A DNA stretch of 64,000 nucleotides from NCBI RefSeq assembly GCF_014633365.1, contig NC_068350.1, forward strand, positions 2,733,001-2,797,000. Reading direction: 5' to 3'. The translations under genes were made by a program, and so were the position numbers. The stretch is from Diospyros lotus (taxonomy: Eukaryota; Streptophyta; Magnoliopsida; Ericales; Ebenaceae). A model generated the notes under the pieces. The model was not told the DNA's origin. It ran no database searches and saw only the letters and a program-made list of their open reading frames with translations. Positions 12,727-24,800 of this stretch are shown here, piece after piece (position 1 is the stretch's first letter; each line of letters begins with the position of its first letter).

Positions 12727-13185
12727 TAATTTTTTGGGTAAATAGTAAAAAAGACTCAAAATTTTTCATAAATTTATAAATTTATTTAAACATTTTAATT
12801 TTAGTAATTGTATCTTAATTGACTCAATTGAGTATAATTTTATCCAATAACTAAAATCAATTTAGAAAATGTATGTCATTATTAATGTGACAAGTCATCT
12901 GTCATAAAAAAAAAAAAAATAAAAGTAGTGAGTCACATGGACACATATGAGTGAAATTTATATGTATAATTTTTATTTTTTTATATGTGTATATGTGGAT
13001 TCTATTCAAATTTTTTTAATGACATGGCGTGCCACGTCAGTAATGATACATGCATTCTAAATTAATTTTAGATGTTAAATAAAATTGCTTTCAATTGAGA
13101 TATAATTGCCAAAATTAAAACTTTTGGATAAATTTATAAATTCGTGAAAATATTTGATTTTTTTTACTATTTGTCCTAATTTTTT
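12727..13185. mobile_element. Non-autonomous MULE-like hairpin element with 9-bp target duplication
   Basis: Terminal inverted repeats of about 165 bases start GGGTAAATAGTAAAAAA at 12736 and, on the other strand, GGACAAATAGTAAAAAAA at 13176. They enclose a central segment of about 100 bases containing a poly-A run. The 9-base sequence TAATTTTTT occurs directly on both sides, at 12727-12735 and 13177-13185. Long terminal repeats plus a 9-bp duplication are the hallmark of Mutator-like elements. There is no coding capacity. The duplication is AT-rich, so some chance agreement is possible. Confidence 0.7.
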
Positions 13186-15152
13186 AAGAAAATTTTCACA
13201 TTTAAGTTAGTTGTCAATAGTAAGAGTACGAGTTATTTAACGAGTACGAAGGGAGCAAATGCTTATATTTAAGTTAGTTGTCAATAGTAAGATACTTCGA
13301 ATTTGAATTTCACTGAAAATGTTATTTGGGATGTAATCGGGCATGGTTAAGACACACTTCAAGGGCTCAAGCTATGCCTATATGCTCATGTTCAGTAATA
13401 ATTGAGGTATTAGATATCATCACGCAGTTGATTCAGATACTTTTCAAGTAACATTCAAATCAATTTATCAGAATCATGTCACATGTCAATTCTCTATTAA
13501 TTTACGAGTCTCATTTGTATTATCTCACGTATTGTGGAATGATTATTTCATTTTATTGTCACGCTTAGTATAGATAAAATTGAAATGGCCATTAAATTTC
13601 ATTGCTATATTGGGTAGGTTAGAATTGAATGTTAAAAATAATTAGTTGACAAGAATGCCCTTTTATATTATAAAAATCAAAAAATTATATAATTATTGAA
13701 TATATGTCAAAAAAATATTTTTAATTAGATCCATTGAGGATGAATAGGGAAAGGTCCTGGTGGTTTCTTCTAGTGACTTATACTAACAAAAAAGAGAGGA
13801 GAGGGGTCTTTCTCCGGCCTACTTTAGGGGTTTTATGGGCCTCTTCTTCTTCTTCTTCTTCTTCAACGTGTTAATTGTGTGGGATTTTATGGGTCGGGTT
13901 CATATATGTATGTGGGCTTTATGGGTCGGATCTCTCAATCATATGGGCCAGGGCTTTCGAATAAGCCTCAATGGCAGTTGCTCAAGCCCAACCACTGAGC
14001 TCTGTTTGGCCTCCATGAGATGAGATGGAGACCTAGTATTGAATTTAAGGGTATTATGCGATTGTATTGATTTGATGTAATAATTTAACAATATATTATC
14101 GTGTATTTAGATCTAAGATATAACGAAGGGTAATGATAAATTTATTTAAAAGCTATATTATCTGAAAATATGTCTAATAATAAATTTATTAAGTGAAAAT
14201 ATTATTGTCAAGTCACTTGAACTCTGTAAAAAAGAAAATGATTAGAGGGCGGGTGCATGATAATTCTTATATAAATACTTTGATATTTAAGTTAGACGTT
14301 AAAGATTTTAATGTCATATTAAAATTAATTTAAAAAATAAATATCTTTTAGAATAATGGTTCATCTATTTACATATGAGCATAGAATTCTATTCGAAACC
14401 GCTTTCTAAGACAGTTTCATGTCTTCTGGATAAATGTATTTTTGATCTCTTTGATAATTCTGATTTTTATTTTTAATTCAAGAATTGTTTTTGACTTTCT
14501 AGACTTTTGATGAGCCTTTGGGACAGATCAAATATGATCATGGTATCATATAAATATATATATTTTTATCATTTGGATTCTTCAAGTGGATGAGTTCAAA
14601 TCTTATAATCTTCTTGAGACGCAACTTTTAGCAAGTGATTAAATTAGATTATCAACTAATCTCACAAATGAGGAGACAAATTGAGAGGATCGTCAAATTT
14701 GAGTGTAGCCGATCAGATCACTTGCTAGAATCAGATTCATTCCTACATAATAATACACTGGCAGGAGATGTGCTCTCTCTCTCTCTTGCTACAGGTCAGG
14801 TCACTAACACAGTACGAATTTGGAGAGTGACAACTGACGAGAACAGAACAAACGACCACATGTTCCTGACGTGGGTTCAAGCGCCCATCCTCGTTTTCTT
14901 AACCTAAAAGCGGCAGAATTTCAAACAAATCTATCGTTTTATTAAGTCCCATGAGACAAACAAATGACTGATAATAACTGTTGAAGACAAGCGAAAACAA
15001 CAGATAGAGAAAGGGGGCAGCTGTGTGTGCAACGCAGCACCAGAAGCGACAGGTATGTATTTCTTCTTCTTCTTCTTCTTGTTCGTCTCTTTCTTTCGCA
15101 GTCACCAATTTGAAACTCTGATTTCTCCGAACCATTTTGCAGAAAAAGAGCG
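13186..15152. other. Intergenic AT-rich DNA upstream of the TPR gene
   Basis: No gene is seen. A 26-base direct repeat (containing TTTAAGTTAGTTGTCAATAG) occurs at 13200 and again 67 bases later. Short CTT/TTC microsatellites lie at 13846-13865 and 15060-15080, the latter inside the probable 5' leader of the TPR gene, which has a CT-rich stretch typical of plant leaders. Confidence 0.5.
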
Positions 15153-18100
15153 ATGGGAGGACTGAAATTCGACAAGTGGGGCTACGAGGTGAACACAGCC
15201 TCCGACGCTTGCATCTCCGCCATCAATTCCTTCTATCACCAGGTTTCTTCTCTTCTCCCTCTTGCAATTCGTGTTCATTTTTGGATTTTTAATTGAATGC
15301 TCTAGTCTTTGAACGAATGAATGAATGAATGAAGGTGCTGAGCTACGGAAGAGAGCGATCCGCGATTATGGAGGCGCTGGCTCATGACCGTAACTGTGTT
15401 TTGGCCAACGTTTTTGCGGCGCACTCTCATGATTCCTCAGACCCTTCCAGCGTTCATGTTCATCTTCAAGATGCTAAAGCTCGACTTGTAATTTACTTCT
15501 GCGTTTGAAACTCTTCCATAGAAAGTTAATTTTTTCTGGTACCACATTTTTTTTTTTTTTTTTTTTGCAAATTTTTCTTGCTTTCTTTGATCGAGGAACC
15601 TTTATTTGCACAGAAACAAGCCTCCAAGTACGAGAAAGCGGTTTTTGATGCCGTCAGTTCTTTGATCGCCGAGAACAGGGACGACGATGTTGCTCTTGAG
15701 CTACACTCGAAGGTGGGGGAGCCTTGTTACTGGAAATTTTGCTTTTTTCTTTCTTTTCTGAGAAAGTATTTAGGAAAAGATGTAAGGAGGATCAATAAAA
15801 ACTTAGTGGGAGACACTAAATGTTAGTTATAAGGGCCTTGTAGAAGATAAGGCAATGACTAGAGAGCTAAAATTCTTATAGTCAGCGCTAGATAATGGGA
15901 TAAGGGCTTGGTAGATTGTTGTTGTTGTTCTTTGTTTTATGAAGATTGTTTAATTTTGTGGTCTAGTTAGTTATTAGGTTCTTATCATCGTATGATGAAT
16001 TTGGGTCAATTCAACAATTACTCCAAGCCTTTTGTCGACGTTCGGATTTGGTCGAACGTGATTCGTTTTGCCCGTTCTGAGAAATGAATGCGAAAAGGGG
16101 AAAGAGAAAACGCACCAGGGAGATTTGAATGGTTCGGTCAGCGCTTCGACGGCTAACACCTACAAGCACTCCGACGCCCAAGTAAGTAAGGGAGTACGCT
16201 GTGAATTAGCAAGTTAGAGAGTGAGAGCGTACCTTGGCTCTGAAGAGAGCTAGCAAAATATATCAGGAGGAGATGTTCTCTCCACATGTCTTATGCTTTT
16301 GTAGGTAATGGGACTGTATACCGGGGCTGGTGAGGTTTCCCAGGTAGCAGCATGGCGTTGTCTGGTCCCTCATTAATGTGGATGGAATCTGAGACGAGCG
16401 CACGAATACCCAGTAAAGGCTGCAATAATATTGATGCAGGATGGTATGGGGCCAGAATGGGACCGTCATGGGCCGAGAGAGAGAGGCCAGATTGGGGCCC
16501 AGACGACCCAACTAGAATGATGCCTAGCCCATCATTATTTTGCGGTGTCCTCGCTCATGTGAGCTGATTACTCGATTTGCGAGCTAATAGCGTTGCTGGG
16601 AGCTCGAACTGAATGATCCCGATGTCTGCGAACTGAGAGTGCCGTTGAGAGCTCCCATGGTTCGCGATTCGAGCTCGAAGTTAGGTGTCCTGCGACCTGG
16701 AACTAACAACCTCGAGCTTGGGCCCGCTTCATGCGAGCAGAAAATACATATAACATTAGCCCCCCAGCTCTTAGTACGATCTACGGACTGAGAGCTGACG
16801 TATGCTGACTGAAGCGGGCTATGCGATTTGTCGATCTACCTTTCCAACTTCTGCCTGATCATTTCAGATTATGCCATCTCGTGCCGACGTCCAGTAGATC
16901 GTGGACTATAATTTTGTGGTGAGCGAGAGCATACCATGATGAAATAACATATGGGTCATACTAAAGACCTCGCCAAGATATATGTCCAGATAGATCGCAT
17001 CGTGAACTCAGCTAACATACCACGACTTCGGAGAAAACTTGATAGAGTTGTATTCTGTTGAAATTAATCTACATTGCCAAGCTATATGTCCAAGCAAATC
17101 GTGCTGCGATCTCAGCTAACATACCTTTCAACTGTAATGACAAGATAATAATAATTGATTTATGTGATGATAACTAGATTGATCTGAGTCTTGGTTGATA
17201 CGTCATAGAGAGATAATATCTGGATCATATAAAAAAACCTGCCAAGATATATGTCCAGGTAGATCGCGGTGCGGTCCCAGCTAACATACCATGGCTCTGT
17301 CAAGAGTTTAATCTGCGTCGCCAAGCTATATGTCTAGGTAGATCGTGTTGCGATCTCAGCTAACATCCCATGACTTTTTGCAAATTTAACGAGCTGAGAG
17401 AGAACATCCAGGTAGGTCGCAGACCATGACTTGAGTCAAGATGAAAGGACCCCAGCTAGTGAACCCTTAGTTCGGAATGATTAATGGGAGTGGTTTCCCA
17501 GTAGGTACCAAACCATGACGTTAAGTTAAGATGAATGGTCCTCAGCTTGCAAACTACAACCTGGGGGAGGACTAAGATGAATGCTCAGATAAGCCGCAAA
17601 CCATAGCACGGAGGCTAAGAGGAATGGGCCCCAGCTCGCAAACTATGGTATCTCTAACCCCAATTTTAAGGACATTCAATCGAACATCAAACATGAGTAA
17701 AGAGCAATAAGCTTACATAATGAAAATCAATAAATTACAAACAAAATTATTTATAAAAGAAAGCTGGAGCATAAGTAAGAATCAGTTATGCTCATTGGGA
17801 GTAAGGACGGAAATGCTCCGCATTCCAAGTACATGGGATAATAGCCCCATCGATACGCTCTGTTTCCCAGGCTTTGTTTGATAATATGGGGGCCTTCGCA
17901 ATTTGGCATAGTGTCCGGTCGCTGGCCTTTTGAGCTCTATGAAGAACAAAGCGCAGCCCGGTATCACCGACGTTGTAGCACCAAACTCGAATATTTATGT
18001 TGTAATTTTTGTAGCCCGTTGTTGATGGTAGCCATCCTCATGCGATCGTAGGTGCTCAATCCTGCTTGAGAGCTCGACGAGGCTCTGGTTGAGTCGATTG

Positions 18101-21100
18101 CTGAGGCTTCTAGTATTCTGGTCGCACCACATAATCATGCAAGCAGCCTCTTTCGATCAAGTCCTCGATTGCGTCCTTCATTGCTCGACACTCGGAGGTG
18201 TTGTGACCCACTTCGTCGTGGTAAGCACAGGACTTGTCCTTATTTCTGAATCTGTTGGGGGTCCTTATGGGATTAGGCCTCCCAAAATCCTCCTCGCCCT
18301 TCTTAGTAGCGAAAATCATATCCTGAGTGTTGGATAGGATACTATAATTGTCATAGCGACCTTGGTGCGTAGGTCATTCGTAACTTAGCTCGCTCCTTGA
18401 GTTCTTAGCGACCTGATCATCGTCGCCGTTGTCACTCTTCTTATTATGGCTGGTGCTTCCAATCTCATTCTTTTAGGCCATCCAGCTTTCTGGGGCAAAA
18501 GGTCTCCTCCCATCTGACCTCATTCGCAGCTCGTTCGTAAAACTCGTCCAGGTCCCTTACGGGGGATTTGTAGATGCTCTCATAGAGCTTCTCATCCTTC
18601 CAAAGCCCCGCAGATATCGCAGTCAAAGTACTTTCATCCGATGGGTTATCAACAGTATTGACTTCATGCCTGAACCTCTTAATGTAATCTTTCAGGGATT
18701 CATTGGGCTGCTAGAACATGGTAGCGAGGTGACAGGTCGGGACGAGTTGCCTCCTAAGCGACCTGTATTGACCTATAAACTTTCTTTGACACTCTTCCCA
18801 GCTACAGATGCTGCGAGGACGAAGACTTCTTAGCCAGGTCCGAGATAGATCTCCCAAGGTTGCGGGGAAGACACGACATTTCACCAGTGAACTTGAAGTC
18901 TGGAGGTCCATCAAGACGTTGAAAGCATCTAAATGGCCATATGGATCGCCATCTCCGTTGTATTGAGGGATATTAGGGGTCTTGAATCTGCGAGGGAGAG
19001 GCTCCAATTCGATTTCCCTAGAGAGTGGGGTCCTCTCTTCGCAACTTTCCCTCTGATCATGAATCTTGTATCTTGCCTCCAGCTGTTGGACCCTCTGCAG
19101 TAGTCCTTCCACGGTGGGGTCCTAATCCATAGACTGCCTAGTACGAGATCGTTTCTCCCGTCCCCTGGCTTGCTCTGGCGAATAGCGATCTTGCGGCATA
19201 CGCCGCCTCTTATTCTCGAGGTCTCACGAGTTGTGGTATGTGGCACGGCCTGCGCTAACCTTGACCAAGCTTTCTCCACAAGGTGAATTCCCATGTTGCC
19301 GGGGTGGCGTGGCCTCTGCCTGCATTTGGGCTACGCGAACTTGCGCTTGGGCCAACGTCCTAACTGTATCAACGAGCTGCATGACTATACCTTCTAGCAC
19401 TTTTTAACGCTCATGCCAAGCCTGTATCGCCTCCGTTCTAGGGGTAGAGGCCACAGATTGGCAGGGAACCCACGCGGGGATGGCAGAGGCGGCTCCAAAA
19501 TGTGGGGGTACAGAAATAGTTGCAGCGATTGCGACTGCACCCCCGACTGGTGGAATTTTCGGTAGTTGATTAACATGGTTTTCAGGCTGATTGGTCACCA
19601 CTTCAAAACTTCTGGTGTTTCTTCCTCTCAGCATCGCTATCAATCAGAATGGCCCTTCCTCTAGAGCCAAAATGTCGACGTCCGGATTTGGTCGACCGTG
19701 ATTCGTTTTGCCCGTTCTGAGAAATGAATGCGAAAAGGGGAAAGAGAAAACGCACCAGGGAGATTTGAATGGTTCGGTTAGCGCTTCGACGGCTGACACC
19801 TACAAGCACTCCGACGCCCAAGTAAGTAAGAGAGTACGCTGTGTATTAGCAAGTCAGAGAGTGAGAGCGTACCTTGGCTCTGAAGAGAGCTAGCTAAATA
19901 TATCAGGAGGAGATGTTCTCTCCACATGTCTTATGCTTTTGCAGGTGATGGGATTGTATACCGGCGCTGGTGAGGTTTCCTAGGTGACAGCATGACGTTG
20001 TCTGGTCCTTCATTAATGTGGATGGAATCTGAGACGAGCGCACGAATACCCAGTAAAGGCTGCAATAACATTGATGCAGGATGGTATGGGGCCAGAATGT
20101 GACCGTCATGGGCTAAGAGAGAGGCCAGATTGGGGTCCAGACGGCCCAACTAGAATGATGCCTAGCCCATCATTATTCTGTGGTGTCCTCGCTCATGTGA
20201 GCTGATTACTCAGTCTGCGAGCTAATAGCGTTGCTGGGAGCTCGAACTGAATGATCCCGATGTCTGCGAACTGAGAGTGCCGTTGAGAGCTCCCATGGTT
20301 CGCGATTCGAGCTCGAAGTTAGGTGTCCTACGACCTGGAACTAACAACCTCGAGCTTGGGCCCGCTTCATGCGAGCAGAAAATACATATAACACCTTTGA
20401 AATTTTCACCTCTTCTTCTTCTTTGTTTTTTTGTTTGTGTTGGAAGAGGAGGGGGTGTTAGTGCAGATGATAAAAACGTATGTTTTTAAGTCATAATTGA
20501 CCAGGTTCATCTCTGTGGAATACTCTAATCATTCCTCATGGGAACTCTCTTGACCTTTATAACCATTTCATTGACTAGTCCTCTTAATGAATCAGATGCT
20601 CCCTTAAAGAAGTACATAGGCCAAAATCAATGTGCCAGGCCCTCAATGTCTGAGCACTAAGAAATTTCAATTATGAGCTTGTCATGGAAATTGTGAAACT
20701 GAAGTATGGACCTTGGAACGAAGTTTGTTTAGAAAAGGATTATGGATGAATAGCTTGCTTTAATCACGCTGGACATTTTCTTTCCCTTTATTGACATTTT
20801 TATCAGCCTGAAACATTGTTCAAAAGTTTAGTTAGATCGTTTAGTTTGCAACTGCTCCAAGGGGGTTAAATTCTAACTCTCACCTTATAATTGCTTCATA
20901 CCTTCATGCATATCTCATATTCTAAAGATCACATCATTTAGAATTAAGAAGTGTGTCAGGTATGAAACTATTTAAGCAACGAAGATTTATTTGGTTTGTT
21001 TTGATTGTTTATAATTTATTGATTGTGTACCTGATGTCCATATTCTTGCAGCTACTTGAAGATTTCCCAAGGGACCTGGTATCTCTAAAGAGGGCTCAAA

Positions 21101-24074
21101 TTCTCTGCTTTTACATGGGTCGACCTGATCTGTCTCTCAATCTCGTTCAAAAGGTATTCTATGTTTGTTTGATGAGCAATTTAAGAATAATTCTGAGTTT
21201 GATGTGTAGTGAATTACTAATAAATCATTCACCAATGATTGAACTTCCATCATTGTTTAAATCAGTTATTTTTTACCAATAACCCCACTTAATGGGATTA
21301 AGGATTGGGATTGATGTTGTTGCATACTTGTATTCTGCACCAATATAACAACACATGATCTTGAAGCCATCACATATTGTTTGGGTTCTAAGTTTTAGTC
21401 CATCAAGAACTTCAGTTACTCATCTTGTCAGATTTTATTTCTATTTTGAATTACATAGGTTCTCCCTCAAAATGAACAAGAAAATTACATATATGGAATG
21501 CTAGCATTCTCTTTGCTAGAGACTGGTCGAATGGCAGATGCAGAGAAGGCTGCAAAAAAGGGATTACAAATCAACAGGGAAGACAGTTGGGCACAGCATG
21601 CTGTGAGTAAAATTATTTATGACCTGTTTTTCTTCAATTGACTTTAAAAAACCCCCTTCTTTCACCATATTTAATATAATATGTTGCTTTTTTATTTTTA
21701 TATGTTCACACAAGTATGGTTGCTGATATATTGCTTAAAAAATAACTTCCTAGAAACAGACAGTTCATGGTTATATTGTGTATATATCTCTGTTCTTCTC
21801 TCTGTGGTTAGTCCTCATGACACTGGCATATGCAGCTTTGCCATGTCCTTCAACACGAGTGTCGTTTCAAAGAAGCAGTGGGATTCATGGAGGAATGCTC
21901 AAAATCATGGAATTCTTTGTCATCTTTTATGTATGCAATGAATTTCCTTAAATAAAATATTATCAGGAACTTCTGTAGTCACATTATTTGATGTTCTTGA
22001 TCACTAAACTAATATCAGGTGCACGCACAATTGGTGGCATGTTGCTCTTTGTTACTTAGAAGGACATTCTCCAATGAGGAAAGTGCTAGACGTGTATGAC
22101 CACTGTATCTGGAAGGAGTTGGAAAGAAATCATGCAGTTCCGCGAGAAGTATATTAGATGCTTATCTCTTGTCTTTGTATTTCATGACTTGCTTCAAGTG
22201 TTGATGATTTTTCTGTATTCAGGTGTATTTAAATGCTCTTGGTTTGCTGCTGCGGGTATATTTACGGGGTGAAATTGACATCATCGAGGACCGTCTCAAG
22301 ATCTTAGCAGGTTGTCTGACAAATCAAGTGAGTTGGAAAACAAATTGTTTCTTTCCTTTTTTCTGAATAAGAGTAAACACTACAATGCTGGAAGTTTAAT
22401 TCTGAGATATAGTAGTTTAACCCAGGGGTTGGTTTCTTAAATGATTGAGATGTCTAAATTTTGAAGTAAGGATGTTTTTAGAACAACTCTGTCGTTTATC
22501 AGATTGCATGTCCAGATTGTGATTCAAGATATATACCTATTGAGTAATTTTGATAATGTGCAAGCAGTGTTGTGTGGAGACATGGTGATGAATTTGCAAA
22601 GAAGAAGAAACTAAGTTTGTTTCCGTCACACGCAATATTTCAGAATTTTATCATGCTGATGAACACTACATGAAGTTAGAGAGTGGAGGAAACTTATAAA
22701 GCTTGGTTCCATACTGCATACTGTATGCATTTCATTGCCTTGCTTCCACACAAACAAATGCACATAGAGAGCACGCCTTTCAGCATATACTCATAAAAAA
22801 TTCGGGGGTTTACTTTAACTGCTAATGCATAATTGCTCGTGGTCCACATCTTCTGTGTTTTCTTGAGGGTGAAAGTTTTGTCCTTCCATTTCTGATTGAT
22901 GCAATGTGATGTATTTGTTGTTCTTCTACTGGATGTCACTATAATATTTAGGATCTCTGGTACTTGGAGTGGCACCTAGACGTGCTGACGGTTTGGGCAT
23001 TAGCTTCAACTGGAGAATATGGTAAAGGAGAGGATCTACTCAAGGGCCTGAGATCGAGGTAAGGGAATCTTTCTCTATATCCTTTTAAGTATTCGGCATC
23101 TAGCTTTCTATAATTGCTCTCTCTCCCTCTCACTCTCCTTAGTTTCTTTCTCTGTGTAGGATCTCGAAGATGAGCAATAAGAAGCGGCGAGTAATGCAAG
23201 GAGGAATGCTGGTTAGTTTGAGTTGTTTCCTTATACCTTCATGATGATGATGGTTTCATGGAATCAATAGTTGATAGATATTCATGATTCTCTTGGAATT
23301 GCCATTGCTACGCTTTTTAAACTGATGGGGCTTCATCCAAAGACATTTTTGAAATGTTACCTGTGCCATTCCCCTTCATCACTCCTGACTCATGGGTAAT
23401 TGTTGTCTTTTTCTCTCTCTTTTTGTTTCTGGTCTTAGCTTGCAGAAGCCATGTATGAATATGGAAAAGGCAACTATAGTCGGGCCTTAGAATTGCTTGG
23501 CCCAGATTTCGATGCAAACCGCTGTAAGGTCTGATTACATAGAATGCAATTTTAATTTCTTTTACATCCTGACAATGATTCTATATTATGGGAAAAACAA
23601 GTTAAAAAGTTTTTCACTTCTGCTAGGCTATTGGAGCATCAGATGAGCAGCTTGATGTCTTTAACGAGGTTTGGTATGTGGCAATGCTGAATACCGGACG
23701 CGCTGCTGAAGGTACAATCACCATTCCATTCCATGCCCTCTCTCAAAATCTTCTGCAGTTTCTTTCTGATAGAGATGTTCTTTGTGTCGTGTGCGGTGTG
23801 CAGCAATCAAAGTCCTCGAGAGCAGGACAGAGAAGAGGGAAGGAGTGCCTTTTATGTGGCGCCTGCTGGTATACCTCTGATTCTCTTGCACACAGTCAAT
23901 CATTCGTATTGCTGGCATCAAGCCATTTCATTTGTTCATCTCCGTGAAGACATAGTTCTCGATTGAATGCATATGTTGTTGCTTCAGGAGAGGGCTTACT
24001 CGATGCTGGGGAGGCCGGAAGCCACTGCTGCCCGTGAGAAGGCCAAGCATTTAGAGGACACATGCTTCAAATAA
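15153..24074 (+). CDS. Tetratricopeptide repeat protein, TTC38 type
   Basis: Fourteen exons: 15153-15242, 15335-15487, 15614-15712, 21052-21153, 21459-21602, 21836-21930, 22019-22148, 22223-22327, 22952-23058, 23160-23211, 23439-23528, 23627-23711, 23804-23868 and 23988-24074. All introns are GT-AG and the frame stays open for 467 codons, the usual size for tetratricopeptide repeat protein 38. The start MGGLKFDKWGYEVNT is the family N terminus. Further family signatures are FPRDLVSLKRAQ, YMGRPDLSL, GMLAFSLLE, NWWHVALCYLEG, WHLDVLTVWAL and LGPDFDAN. TPR helices make it a likely protein-binding scaffold; the function in plants is not established. It resembles Arabidopsis At1g27150 from memory. 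Intron 3 (15713-21051) is 5.3 kb because a retrotransposon sits inside it in the opposite orientation. Confidence 0.95.
15770..15936 (+). mobile_element. LINE-type 3' end fragment
   Basis: Inside intron 3 of the TPR gene the sequence GGGATAAGGGCTTGG is followed by a run of TTG units ending near 15932, preceded by AGAGAGCTAAAATTCTTATAG. This matches the layout of plant L1-type LINE 3' ends: a GGGATAAGGCTT-like block and then (TTG)n. Only the 3' end is present. Three similar tails occur elsewhere in the window. Confidence 0.55.
16033..16755 (-). repeat. LTR of the intronic retrotransposon (3' LTR in element orientation)
   Basis: This is one of a pair of long terminal repeats bounded by TG and CA. 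The sequence just outside its inner edge, read on the minus strand, is purine-rich (AAGAGCTGGGGGGCTAA), which fits a polypurine tract before the 3' LTR. Confidence 0.92.
16972..17660 (-). repeat. Two families of short degenerate tandem repeats in the retrotransposon 3' region
   Basis: Four copies of a block of about 50 bases (core CCAAG-TATATGTCCAGGTAGATCG and CAGCTAACATACC on the plus strand) lie near 16972-17022, 17075-17128, 17239-17290 and 17319-17370. Downstream, three copies of a second block (a GGTAGG/ACCATGAC core ending in CCCAGCT) lie at about 17409-17655, spaced roughly 80 bases. Such repeats between gag-pol and the 3' LTR are seen in Tat-type gypsy elements; any role is unknown. 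Confidence 0.6.
17792..17991 (-). pseudogene. Remnant of the Ty3/gypsy pol C terminus
   Basis: On the minus strand the translation ends in a stop just after TWNAEHFRPYSQ. This matches the common end of gypsy polyproteins, where a W-N-A-x-H-L-x-x-Y-Y motif closes the integrase region. The residues before it resemble the upstream segment of that region only if a small frameshift is allowed. It shows that the element once carried pol and lost it by internal deletion, rather than being built without it. Confidence 0.6.
18050..19643 (-). pseudogene. Degenerate Ty3/gypsy gag
   Basis: Read on the minus strand from about 19643, broken frames give in order: an N-terminal segment (MLRGRN start), a Gln/Arg-rich stretch, and a retrotransposon gag core at 18711-19112 with NIPQYNGDGDPYGHLDAF and W-x-x-C-x-x-x-F-x-x-Q-Y. 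Then follow a region with YIKRFRHEVN and finally C-A-Y-H-x-x-x-G-H-x-T-x-x-C (18110-18319), the zinc-knuckle-like motif of this gag family. Several in-frame stops and frameshifts are present, so no functional Gag can be made from this copy. Confidence 0.85.
19673..20393 (-). repeat. LTR of the intronic retrotransposon (5' LTR in element orientation)
   Basis: Partner of the repeat at 16033-16755. On the minus strand the sequence that follows this LTR starts TTTGGCTCTAGAGGAAGG, where a primer-binding site would be expected; I could not match it confidently to a tRNA. Confidence 0.92.
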
Positions 24075-24800
24075 CCAGAAACTCGCAGAGCCTAGCCCAG
24101 CCGAGCCGATTATCTGAGGCTCTTATCGGAAGCTTTTAGAGCCTAGGATGTGATCTGAAATGGCTCTTGTGCTTGTACCACTAGTACATGATTGTTAAAC
24201 TCTTAATTTTATGAGTACGATTTTATGATTTTTTACATTGAAAACTCTTACGATTTTAGAATTTTGACGTTGAATCGCATTTGATTTTACGATTTTATAT
24301 GTCAAAGACCTTCTTACAATTTTACGATTTAAATAATCTTGCACTAGCATATAGTGCCGTTTATCATTATCTACCAACAACAAATTCAATATCTTGTTTA
24401 AGATAAACATTGGTAGCCATGATATGACCCCTAAAAATAAAGGGACATGACCCAATGCTTGTCTGATCAATGGATCATAAGCTAGCTATTGGGTACATTC
24501 ACCATGAATAAATAAAAGAGAATTGATGGTTCTCTCTCTTTCTGTCGCAGAAGATGTGTTTATCTGATTTCATTTGGATGAAAATTTATTATTATATAAC
24601 AATTCTTTGACAAAAAATTCTTATTACAAAAAGATGCCTCCCATCGGATTTGAGATGATTCAGAGTGCACAAACCGTTGATCAGAGCTTCGCATTGTCAT
24701 CAAGAACACAATAATCTTGTGACACGTGTTAGTCAAAAAGTCAAAGCTCAACATTAACAAAGGCAAGCCTCCGCGCATCTCATCACGCCACCTGGCCTGC
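24075..24800. other. Intergenic region between convergent TPR and kinase genes
   Basis: No gene is seen. The segment 24195-24340 repeats ACGATTTTA-like units several times (TTACGATTTTA and similar), which looks like decayed repeat DNA. Both flanking genes end toward this interval, so it should hold both 3' UTRs. Confidence 0.5.

Larger units (their letters stand above)
16028..20398 (-). mobile_element. Pol-deleted Ty3/gypsy LTR retrotransposon with matched LTRs and CCTTT target duplication
   Basis: Two near-identical direct repeats, 16033-16755 (723 bp) and 19673-20393 (721 bp), both begin TGTCGACG and end ATATAACA. The 5-base sequence CCTTT flanks the pair at 16028-16032 and 20394-20398. 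Gag-like sequence reads on the minus strand, so the element is antisense to the TPR gene that hosts it, with its 5' LTR at the right. By eye the LTRs differ at roughly 30 positions (about 4%), so the insertion is not very recent. The internal region is only 2.9 kb. It has degenerate gag, a scrap of the pol C terminus and repeat-rich sequence, but no protease, reverse transcriptase, RNase H or integrase core. It must have been mobilised by another element. Confidence 0.93.

Noticed and set aside
12378..12769. Short ORFs on both strands at 12.4-12.8 kb
   Set aside because: They are mirror products of the facing arms of a foldback element.
16033..20393. Tandem gene or segmental duplication explaining the 720-bp direct repeats
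   Set aside because: TG...CA ends, an exact 5-bp target duplication and internal gag show these are LTRs.
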